This document shows positions 40,301 through 52,300 of a stretch of DNA of 64,000 nucleotides, piece by piece. This DNA comes from Protonemura montana (taxonomy: Eukaryota > Arthropoda > Insecta > Plecoptera > Nemouridae), in NCBI GenBank assembly GCA_947568835.1, contig OX387611.1, positions 2,608,001 through 2,672,000 on the forward strand, read 5' to 3'. The notes beneath the pieces are model-generated. The model was given only the letters and a program-made list of their open reading frames with translations. It did no database searches and was not told the origin of the DNA. Every line of letters starts with the position of its first letter. Position 1 is the stretch's first letter. Both the position numbers and the translations under genes were made by a program.

Positions 40301-43300
40301 TTTTGTAACTTGTACCTGTTACTTTATCAAGGGTTAGAGCAGTCCTGACAATTTTCCAATAACAAAAGAACCACATAAAATTATAAAAATTACCAAGTTC
40401 AAGCTTCCTAAATGCATCTAAATAAAATAATCAGGGTCAAAAACTTAAAAACTAACGTATTTTGTATTTTCTGAAATAAAATCCCGAACATATTGGTGAT
40501 TTTTACCAACTAAACAATTATGTGTTTGGAAAAAACGGCAATTTTTCGAGGCTGTCCTGACTTTATGTGATAAAATCAAAATTTCCTTATTCATTACGTT
40601 TAGTTCTTAATCTGCTCGTCAAAATATTTTCTTCTGGATTCTTTGTGTTGAATTATTCTGTCTCCTCACTGATATTCTCTCTTACATTTTTCTGTTGTAA
40701 AATTGTTCCCCAAGCTCTATCAAGTTGCTCTATCCATCTTGTGCTAAGAATAAATCAAGTAGACATAAGTCTAAAAACCATCATAAACACATTTTGTGTT
40801 TTCTGAATTAAAATACCAAAAAAATTGGCGTTTTTTACCAACTGACCAAAAACGCCAAAAAAAGTATGCAAACTAATTTTGTTTGTTTTGTTTGTAATGT
40901 TTGTTTTGTTTGTTTACCTGGAGAGTTTATGTGCATCTCTGAGTCTACTGATTGAGATCGTGTCATGTGCCAAGTGGATGCCGCTGTCCACCGACGGACG
41001 TTTGGAAAGCCTCTGGGACGGAATGTTCACCAACAATTCCTTGCACTTCTGCGGTTCTGGTCTAAAAACATAAACAACACAATTAATCTCTCTTTATTGT
41101 TTTAAATTTGGAAATCGCTTTAAATTTGAAACTATTTTTTTTTTATTTTCTTCTAAATCCAATTTTGAATAAAATATCTCTGTTGAAAATGTTTGCGTTT
41201 GAATCTCGTACGAAAACGAGGGTCGCCATTTTTTATGACATGAAGTGAAATCTGACGTCAAAAAACAGAAGCGAACGCAAAGGAAACAACAAAATGACGT
41301 CAGAACTACGTGTAGTTAATCACAGTCCGTTTTCATCCCGCCACGAGAATTCATAATTTAGCCATTCTTAAAACAAATAGAAATAGAAAAGTTATGATCG
41401 GATTATAAAAAGAAAAATACGTCAGATTTAATTTTAAACGCGTATTTGAACACAATGATAATAATTAAATAATTATCTTAATGAGATTTCCCTATTGATC
41501 ACACAATGATTATAAAATACAATAAAATCGTCTCAAAAAGCAAGTGTCCAAGTAGCTCAATTGGTTAGAGCAACACCCGCGACAGGTGGAGATCGGGGTC
41601 CAAGTAGCTCAATTGGTTAGAGCAACACCCACGACAGGTGGAGATTGGGGTCCAAGTAGCTCAATTGGTTAGAGCAACACCCGCGACAGGTGGAGATCGG
41701 GGTCCAAGTAGCTCAATTGGTTAGAGCAACACCCGCGACAGGTGGAGATCGGGGTCCAAGTAGCTCAATTGGTTAGAGCAACACCCGCGACAGGTGGAGA
41801 TCGGGGTACAAGTAGCTCAATTGGTTAGAGCAACACCCGTGACAGGTGGAGATCGGGGTCCAAGTAGCTCAATTGGTTAGAGCAACACCCGTGACAGGTG
41901 GAGATCGGGGTCCAAGTAGCTCAATTGGTTAGAGCAACACCCGCGACAGGTGGAGATCGGGGTCCAAGTAGCTCAATTGGTTAGAGCAACACCCGCGACA
42001 GGTGGAGATCAGGGTCCAAGTAGCTCAATGGGTTAGAGCAACACCCGCGACAGGTGGAGATCGGGGTCCAAGTAGCTCAATTGGTTAGAGCAACACCCGC
42101 GACAGGTGGAGATCAGGGTCCAAGTAGCTCAATTGGTTAGAGCAACACCTGCGACAGGTGAAGATCAGGGTCCAAGTTGCTCAATTGGTTAGAGCAACAC
42201 CTGCGACAGGTGAAGATCAGGGTTCAAGTTGCTCAATTGGTTAGAGCAACACCCGTGACAGGTGGAGATCGGGGTCCAAGTAGCTCAATTGGTTAGAGCA
42301 ACACCCGCGACAGGTGAAGATCAGGGTCCAAGTAGCTCAATTGGTTAGAGCAACACCCGCGACAGGTGGAGATCAGGGTCCAAGTAGCTCAATTGGTTAG
42401 AGCAACACCTGCGACAGGTGAAGATCAGGGTCCAAGTTGCTCAATTGGTTAGAGCAACACCTGCGACAGGTGAAGATCAGGGTTCAAGTTGCTCAATTGG
42501 TTAGAGCAACACCCGTGACAGGTGGAGATCGGGGTCCAAGTAGCTCAATTGGTTAGAGCAACACCCGCGACAGGTGAAGATCAGGGTCCAAGTAGCTCAA
42601 TTGGTTAGAGCAACACCCGCAACAGGTGGAGATCGGGGTTCAAGTAGCTCAATTGGTTAGAGCAACACCCGCGACGGGTGGAGATCGGGGTCCAAGTAGC
42701 TCAATTGGTTAGAGCAACACCCGCAACAGGTGGAGATCGGGGTCCAAGTAGCTCAATTGGTTAGAGCAACACCCGCGACGGGTGGAGATCGGGGTCCAAG
42801 TAGCTCAATTGGTTAGAGCAACACCTGCGACAGGTGGAGATCGGGGTCCAAGTAGCTCAATTGGTTAGAGCAACACCCGCGACAGGTGGAGATCGGGGTA
42901 CAAGTAGCTCAATTGGTTAGAGCAACACCCGCGACAGGTGGAGATTGGGGTTCGAGTCCGCGTTTGGGCATCAATTTTTGAGACGGTTATAGTGTTGATA
43001 ATAATAAAATGATATAAACAAAGTCAGGAATACATCTCCATGGTTACAGCAATAATTAGACAATTTGATAAATATAAAAATAAACAAGTCAATACACTTA
43101 ATTGAAAATTGACTTTATATAAAAGCCTTAATCCGTTGCCAAGCTGCGATATAGCTTGTATTTGGCTGGGAATGAAATTGAGATAATTTTTTACAAGGTT
43201 GGCAGAACTGTACCAGCGTGAATTGTTGGGTTGAGCCAAAAGGCTTCATTATTAAGTCTTTGGGGCATTTTTCTTGGTACCTACTCTTGGTCGTGGTCCC

Positions 43301-46300
43301 ATTAGAGGCTTTGGAAAGTGCATTGGACAAAACTGCTTAGGTTATTAGATGTATTAAATTAATTGCTTAACAATGTACTTTGTAAAAACAAAAAACATAA
43401 AAGGTGCTTCTAGTAACCAATAAAATCCACCTGTTAGGCATCATAGCGTACCTCGCCGGTCGCAGGAAGCCGCCGTCGTGAGTTTGTTCTCGACTCAGCG
43501 TCTCCAGCTGCCGAGCGATCTCCTCGTGGCCGGCGTTACGAGCGATTTCACACGCGTTTAGCCCCGCCTTCGACCGCAGCGTCAAGGTCGTGTCGTGCCA
43601 ACGGTGAAGGAGCGACGCCAGATCTTGATGACCACCGCGACAAGCGAGCATCTAGCGAACATTACGTATTATATATATTTTTGTTTTTTATTATTATTTT
43701 ACTATATTTATCCACATTTGCTATAATCAGAGATAGGATAGTAATGCATATTCTTCAACAATGCTAGTATCCCATGCAAAATTGTGGATATATCCGTTTC
43801 ATGACGTTAGAATTGCAATGACATCACTGCATAGTATTGCATATTTCAGCTTTTTTGGCAGTTTTACAGCGCATATTTCAGGGGATGTTGCATACTTTAC
43901 GTGTAAATGTATTATTTTCAAATTTTATTCTAGAAACTAGAAAACACAAGTAATTCGATTCTGAGAATCACAGAATCGCAACTTGTGTAAATCGGGTTTT
44001 TCCTACAACTTTCCAAGCTAGCAAGTTGTTACGGGGTATAGATAGGTAGGGTGAGGAGGACTTTACTCTCAGCCAGTCACAACAAACACAACCTACCTAA
44101 TAATAGGTGTTGTTACGTGCTCAGGAGTATGGCCAAGGGGTAGGTGGACGGGGAGAGAAGGTGGTGGACTTTAAAATTAAGAAAAGGGGGCTAATTTACA
44201 CAGGTGTTTCATTAGCTCAGCCGCTTAGTTCGCTGATTGTGCAGTAGCTAGTGGGTGGGTAAGCCAATTCATTTATCATGGCACCTATTAAACCATCTTT
44301 AAGTGTGAAGTTGAAACAATGGGCGAAAGAGCACAAATATTTAGCAAGTAATGGAATGGCCATTCAATGTAAAGCTTATATGCGATACCTATACTATGCG
44401 GTACCGCATATTTGGCCCTTCTTGCCGCATATTTCAGTTTTTGACTTTGCATATTCTGGCTTTGATACTGCATTACTATCCTAACTCTAATAAAAATTAA
44501 ATAATAATAATAATAATAATATAATATAAATAATTAGTGATAAATATCTTACGTTTATTTATTTCATTTATTATTTATTGCTATTTTCCACTGAAATTGT
44601 ATTTTTGTGACAAACACTTTTTTGCAGTTTTGTTTGTAAGAGCAGTCCTGACAATTTTCCAATAACAAAAGAACCACATAAAATTATAACAATTACCAAG
44701 TTCAAGCTTCCTAAATGCATCCAAACAAAATAATCAGGGTCAATAACTTAAAAACTAATGTATTTTGTATTTTCTGAAATAAAATCCCTTTAACCCTTGA
44801 TAAAGTAACAGGTACAAGTTACGAAACGTTGGGAAATTTAGTTGTTCTTCACTTAGCATTCAAAACCAAGTTGAAATAGTTTTTCTTAAAAGCCCCAGTC
44901 TTACTTAAGTAGAGCACAATTCCTTTTGAAACTTTTGGCTGTTTTGCATTTCCTAATTTCTAGAGAAAGACGATTAAATATTTTAACTAAAGACGTGAGT
45001 GAGTAGAATAAATTAGGAAGCATAATTTGGATTACAAAATCAATATTAAATTTCAAGAAAGAATTGTGTTTACGTTTTGAAAATGAAGAATTGAGTGAGT
45101 ATTTGTGTTAAACATTGTGGACGTACTGAACATCTGTGAAGCTAATTCAAACATTACAAACAAACAAAAATTAAACTCACCAGCGGAGTGTTGCCGTCTT
45201 CATCTTGACTTCGAGCGTCAACTTCCGCTACGAGAAGTGCGGATGAGTTTTCCAGTCGCCAGCTCAGCAGCGAACAAACCAACCTAAAAAAAAAAAAAAA
45301 AAAAATTATTTCCATTGCCAAAAACCTCTAAAGAAATGAAGGCTAAACTTAGCAATATTCAAATAGGATAACAACATCCGATATCATTTATAAAGAAATG
45401 CATGTCAAAGTTGTGAAATAAAATAAATAAATAAATAAAATATCAAAAAACATTGACTACTTCCAGACCAGGCTGGCCATCACCTAGAGTTTGTTTTGTT
45501 TTACTAGCATTATCTTTTTTAAAACAATAATGAACGACAGAAATCCAAGAAGAACAATGAAACAATTTACTTTCAGAAAATACAAAATACACTAGTTTTT
45601 AATTATTATCAACACTATAAAGGTCTCTTTAATCATTTTTTGAGACGGTTCTAGTGTTGTTAATAATAAAATACCCCGCGCATTGCAAGCGTTTGCAATT
45701 TAAATAGGATTTCATCCTAATACAGCAACGAATTCAAAGTCAAATTGGAGTTATTCAAGTTTGACAGGTTGTGATGTGATAGAACAAGAATCAGAATCGA
45801 CTAGAATTTACTAATTTATTAAATTATTTGTCCAGGATTTTATATCAGAAAATACAAAATACGTTAGTTTTTGAGTTATTGACCCTGATTATTTTATTTA
45901 GATGCATTTAGGAAGCTTGAACTTGGTAATTGTTATAATTTTATGTGGTTCTTTTGTTATTGGAAAATTGTCAGGACTGCTCTTACCCTTGATAAAGTAA
46001 CAGGTACAAGTTACAAAAAGTTGGGAAATTTAGTTGTTCTTCACTTAGCATTGAAAACCAAGTTGAAATAGTTTTTGTTAAAACTAGTGCTAAGTTTAAA
46101 TCAAGTAGACTTGAGTCTAGAAACAATTATAAAATACAATGACCTTGACCCAGGTTTGTATATTTCTCACCTAAGGTAGCCCAGCCCGGCAGCGAGGTGC
46201 AGGAGCGTTGTACCACGGTGACCTTGACCCCACTTGTCCGGCATTTCAACCGAAGTCCACGACCGGCTCATCATGTCCTGACAGAACCCGACCAGCCGAT

Positions 46301-49300
46301 CCTCAAACCCCCCCTGGTGGAACCCCAGGGAACCATCCATCTGTAAACATTACCATAGGGTTAAGCAACACTGCGCTGGGTCAGGTATTGGATGTGTGGG
46401 GGATGCCTCCCGCCACCTTTCGAACTACGCGCCGGTGGCGCGGCGTGGCGGGATGCGCGGGTGGTGCCAAGATTTGGTCGGAAACGAACAGTTCCGGTAG
46501 AAAGCGATTAGTGATCCTCGAGCAACGACAACGAGTCTGCTCGGATCCCGATTAGAAATCTCTGTGACCCGTCCGGTCTGAATAAACGAGGACTTACAAA
46601 CCATCATCTCGCCTCATTGATTTTACCTGTCACTCACTCCACAGATGGGTGACCATCATACACATGACTAGTTCTGTTTGGGAGAGAGGTTGGAGGGATG
46701 AAAGTTAAGCAACACTGCGCTGGGTCAGGTATTGCATGGGTGACCATCATACACAAGACCAGTTCTGTTCGGGAGAGAGGTTGGAGGGATGAAAGTTAAG
46801 CAACACTGCGCTGGGTCAGGTATTGGATGGGTGACCATCATACACATGACCAGTTCTGTTCGGGAGAGAGGTTGGAGGGATGAAAGTTAGTACAGCAACT
46901 TCACTCGCCTTGCTTATCAACCTCTCGACAGCATGGATTTGTGGAGGAATCCTGTTGTTCACGTTGTACCGTCCTTCGGAAGGGACGTTAAGCCGGTGGT
47001 TCCCTTGGTGCCGGTATCCGTTTAACCCTCCTCCCTTCTAGGCTAGGTGAGGTTCATCATCATCCACTCATTTACTGATGCCATTAGACCAGTGCCACAT
47101 GGCACGTTGTTGAACTTTGATAATAATTGATTTATTGAATTAAATAATATATTGAAATGAAAGCAAGTTGTGAATGCAACTCACCGGTTCGTGTCCCGTG
47201 TCTGGTTCTTGTTTGATGTGACGTTGAACGGCTTCTAGTCGTCGCATGAGAGAGAACTGAGCCAGAGTCTCGAGCGGGGCGGCGGCCGGTTTGTACTCGA
47301 ACACGACCGCGTTGCTTATCACGAAACCTTCGCAGGCAACTTGCAGCGAGACCAGACCCGCAGCGTGAGCTGCCAAAGTTAGGTTAGAGGTTAGGTTGTA
47401 TTGTATTGTATTGTACCTTTATTCGTTTATTATCACAGGGCTTATATTCGAAGAGTAAAAGGAATAAAAGTACGTTATGATTACAAATTACAAATAAATT
47501 GCAAAAAACGAAGACAATGCATAATATAACTAATATAGTTATGTGAAATACTGAAGTAACAACAGTCATATCTTTGTCCAATCATTCTTGTTTAATTTAT
47601 AAAATTCGTCAAAATTATAAAATCCTTTGTATAATAACAATTTTTCAATAGTGCGTCTAAACTTTGAAAAATCAGCTATTGTAGCAACATTGTCAGAAAG
47701 ATTGTTAAAAAGTTTATTACAAAGATAAAAATACACTGCTTTTAAAACAATGAAATCTATGTTTGGGAATACAAAGTTTTGAACAATTCCTGGTTACATA
47801 TGAGTGTTCGTCTGAATGTTTCATAAAACGATGTTTTTCTTGTTAGCTAATGTCAAAGTGCTGGGTTAGGTTTTAGGTTATGTTTTACCCGGACAGTAGC
47901 ATCGAAGGACTCCTGTCTGGACCAACGTCGTTGCCTGCGGCTGTTGGTCGAATAGAACTGTGTACGGTGACGTCGTTGAATACCAAGGACCGGTGACAAG
48001 CACCTGGTGGCAAAACAAGGTACTTCGTTATCACGGCAAAAACTTATTAGGACTGCTCTTACCCTTGGTAAAGTAACAGGTACAAGTTACGAAACGTTGG
48101 GAAATTTAGTTGTTCTTCACTTAGCATTGAAAACCCAGTTGAAATAGTTTTTGTTAAAACTAGTGCTAAGTTTACATCAAGTAGACTTGAATTTTTGTTA
48201 AAACTAGTGCTAAGTTTACATCAAGTAGACTTGAGTTTTTGTTAAAACTAGTGCTAAGTTTACATCAAGTAGACTTGAGTTTTTGTTAAAACTAGTGCTA
48301 AGTTTACATCAAGTAGACTTGAGTTTTTGTTAAAACTAGTGCTAAGTTTACATCAAGTAGACTTGAGTTTTTGTTAAAACTAGTGCTAAGTTTACATCAA
48401 GTAGACTTGAGTTTTTGTTAAAACTAGTGCTAAGTTTACATCAAGTAGACTTGAGTTTTTGTTAAAACTAGTGCTAAGTTTACATCAAGTAGACTTGAGT
48501 TTTTGTTAAAACTAGTGCTAAGTTTACATCAAGTAGACTTGAGTTTTTGTTAAAACTAGTGCTAAGTTTACATCAAGTAGACATGAGTTTTTGTTAAAAC
48601 TAGTGCTAAGTTTACATCAAGTAGACTTGAGTTTTTGTTAAAACTAGTGCTAAGTTTACATCAAGTAGACATGAGTCTTTGTTAAAACTAGTGCTAAGTT
48701 TACATCAAGTAGACTTGAGTTTTTGTTAAAACTAGTGCTAAGTTTACATCAAGTAGACTTGAGTTTTTGTTAAAACTAGTGCTAAGTTTACATCAAGTAG
48801 ACATGAGTTTTTGTTAAAACTAGTGCTAAGTTTACATCAAGTAGACTTGAGTTTTTGTTAAAACTAGTGCTAGGTTTACATCAAGTAGACTTGAGTTTTT
48901 GTTAAAACTAGTGCTAAGTTTACATCAAGTAGACTTGAGTTTTTGTTAAAACTAGTGCTAAGTTTACATCAAGTAGACTTGAGTTTTTGTTAAAACTAGT
49001 GCTAAGTTTACATCAAGTAGACTTGAGTTTTTGTTAAAACTAGTGCTAAGTTTACATCAAGTAGACTTGAGTTTTTGTTAAAACTAGTGCTAAGTTTACA
49101 TCAAGTAGACTTGAGTTTTTGTTAAAACTAGTGCTAAGTTTACATCAAGTAGACTTGAGTTTTTGTTAAAACTAGTGCTAAGTTTACATCAAGTAGACTT
49201 GAGTTTTTGTTAAAACTAGTGCTAAGTTTACATCAAGTAGACTTGAGATTTTGTTAAAACTAGTGCTAAGTTTACATCAAGTAGACTTGAGTTTTTGTCA

Positions 49301-52300
49301 AAACTAGTGCTAAGTTTACATCAAGTAGACTTGAGTTTTTGTTAAAACTAGTGCTAAGTTTACATCAAGTAGACTTGAGATTTTGTTAAAACTAGTGCTA
49401 AGTTTACATCAAGTAGACTTGAGTTTTTGTTAAAACTAGTGCTAAGTTTACATCAAGTAGACTTGAGTTTTTGTTAAAACTAGTGCTAAGTTTACATCAA
49501 GTAGACTTGAGTTTTTGTTAAAACTAGTGCTAAGTTTACATCAAGTAGACATGAGTTTTTGTTAAAACTAGTGCTAAATTAACATCAAGTAGACTTGAGT
49601 TTTTGTTAAAACTAGTGCTAAGTTTACATCAAGTAGACATGAGTTTTTGTTAAAACTAGTGCTAAGTTTACATCAAGTAGACTTGAGTTTTTGTTAAAAC
49701 TAGTGCTAAATTTACATCAAGTAGATATGAGTCTAAAAACAATTATAAAGGCTAAGTATACTGATTTTGTTTTCGTTGGGCTCAGTCCGACTCACTTTGA
49801 CTCCTCCCTCTGGATACGCCCACTCGGGGGAGTAGTCAGTGATGCTCGCCGTCCCCTCACGGAAGTCAAGGCCACGCCCCCCTGCCACGCCCCCATTCTT
49901 CGGCTCGAGGATCTCAAGCTCTGGGAAGTCCCCGAGCATGTCGAACGCATCCAAGTTGACGAACACGTCATCGTCAGCGCCGTGGAACACCGTAGTATGC
50001 TGCAAGGCGCGGTCACGATCTCAGGCGTTGTTAAATATCTTGCCCATCCATTCTAATGCCACTAGATTATATCTGGTTTACATTTCACAACGATAAATGT
50101 GTTTAAATTTGAATTTGATTAGAATTTGATTTATTTGTGTTTTATCAAGTCTAATTTATTTGCTTATTGACTACAGACTACACATTGCCAACTTTAGAAT
50201 GCAAAATAAAGCCAGTCTTCACCGAGTTTGAAAATTAACCAGAAAATTATGACCATACAATGCATCATGCACTTAAATTTTTTGTGAATTTATCAGTTTA
50301 TTTACGTGAAATTAATTCTATTGAAAAATAAGAACTTAAATGCAAAACTAAAAGTCCTAATTACTTCTGCTAAATACCTACCGTACACTAGCGGATTCTA
50401 GCAATGGCTGCCAAAAAGCAGTTTGCGAGCTTGGTTTCCTGCCTACACCTGATAAAAGTTAAAAGTAATCCAAAATATATTCATTTTAACTTTGGTTGAC
50501 TAATATTTATTGTTTTTCACTAAATATTTTGTTTTCCTGAGCTTATTAAATGTTTCAACCAAAGAAAAACATTATTTTGTTGCTTTTAAATCGGATAGTT
50601 AACAGTAGCATCATGGTGTCATGTTTTCTAGGTTGGTACAAGCAGCCCAGAAAGTGGCAAACTCAAATTAATCCTAGTGTAACAGTAGCATCATGGTGTC
50701 ATGTTTTCTAGGTTGGTACAAGCAGCCCAGAAAGTGGCAAACTCAAATTAATCCTAGTGTATCAGTAGTATCATGGTGTCATGTTTTCTAGGTTGGTACA
50801 AGCAGCCCAGAAAGTGGCAAACTCAAATTAATCCTAGTGTAGGTCGGCGCTCGCTGGGACCATTTGCGAATGTGCAGGGGCAAGTCCTTTTTTCTTGGCG
50901 CTGTTGATGGAATTTTCTAATCGCTTGATGGCGTCCAGATATTTTACCATACAAATTATTACAAAGAAAATAAAATCCATACGCTGAGGAGTTTGTAAGG
51001 TTGACTAACCTGGACTGGTGAAGCATCAACAACGCAGCTGTCGATGAAGTCCATCGGGTTGATGTCTTCAACAACGGCAACTTTAGCAGCGCGTCTTGGC
51101 TCACTGGGCTCTGATTGGTTGAGTGCTGTGCCGGGCATGTTGGCGGACAGCGTTCGTTGGATGTCGTCGTGGCTCAGGTCTAGAGTCTCGTTGAAGAAGC
51201 CAGCGCCTGAAAGACCGAAAACTGCATTGGTTAGGGACGTGCGCTCCATCGGTTTGGTTAGGTTAGGTTAGGTTAGGTTAGGTTAGGTTAGGTTAGGTTA
51301 GGTCAGGTTAGGTTAGGTTAGGTTAAGTGAGGTTAGGTCAGGTTAGGTTAGGTTAGGTTAAGTTAGGTTAGGTTAGGTAAGGTTAGGTTAGGTTAGGTTA
51401 GGTTAGGTTAGGTTAGGTTAGGTTAGGTTAGGTTAGGTTAGGTGAGGTTAGGGCAGGTTAGGTTAGGTTAGGTTAAGTGAGGTTAGGTCAGGTTAGGTTA
51501 GGTTAAGTTAGGTTAGGTAAGGTTAGGTTAGGTTAGGTTAGGTTAGGTTAGGTTAGGATAGGTTAGGTAAGTTTTGACCTGACACGCTTAAAAGAGGTCT
51601 GTAGCAAGAGCTTATGAAATGGGTTAGAGAACTCAGAGCTAATTTCACTAACGCCGTTTAAATCTTGCGTAATTTGCGTGTAATGGAGATTTCAGGCTAA
51701 AAAATGATACACCCGTTCGCTTACATTTTGAAAGATTGAAAAGATTGTTTCGGTAAAAACACAACAAAATTTGAATTTGAATTTGTTGATGATTCAGGAA
51801 GGCTCTGTTTTGTCAAATAAAAGAATTTAAATTTAGCAGCCGTCATTATTTTCTCTTCGTGCAAATCAATTGAGTTTTCAAGACTTAACTAGTTAAACTT
51901 CCCGGCTGTTTCTTTCTGGTTTCTATTTTGATTTTCTATTTCTTAAAGCACATTTGTTTAAAGATAAAACCAATCAACAATTTTTGGATATTTTTTGCTA
52001 AAATATCATAAGCTAACAAGATTTATAGGAAAAACTTCGATCTTGTCTACAAGTTTTCACAAAAATTGTGTTAGTTTACAGTTATCGTTTTAAATTACGT
52101 GTATCAACAATGTTAACAAAAGTGAAGGATGTTAGGAAGGGTTTGGAAAAAAAAACGTTGGTCTTGGTTTTGTATGGTATTGCACGGTATTGTATGGTAT
52201 TGTATGGTATTCTATGATATTCTATGGTATTCTATGGTATTCTATGGTATTCTATGGTATTCTATGGTATTCTGTGGTATTCTATGGTATTCTGTGGTAT

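Noticed and set aside
17737..42960. Clusters of functional tRNA genes
   Set aside because: Units have the A-box arm but lack a complete T-arm and acceptor stem. Only the last unit is tRNA-like, and it is joined to a SINE body.
43024..43330. Minus-strand frames including [16 protein letters not shown] as a gene
   Set aside because: A similar short stretch recurs near 53976-54068 beside another repeat, so it is more likely a decayed dispersed element than a gene.
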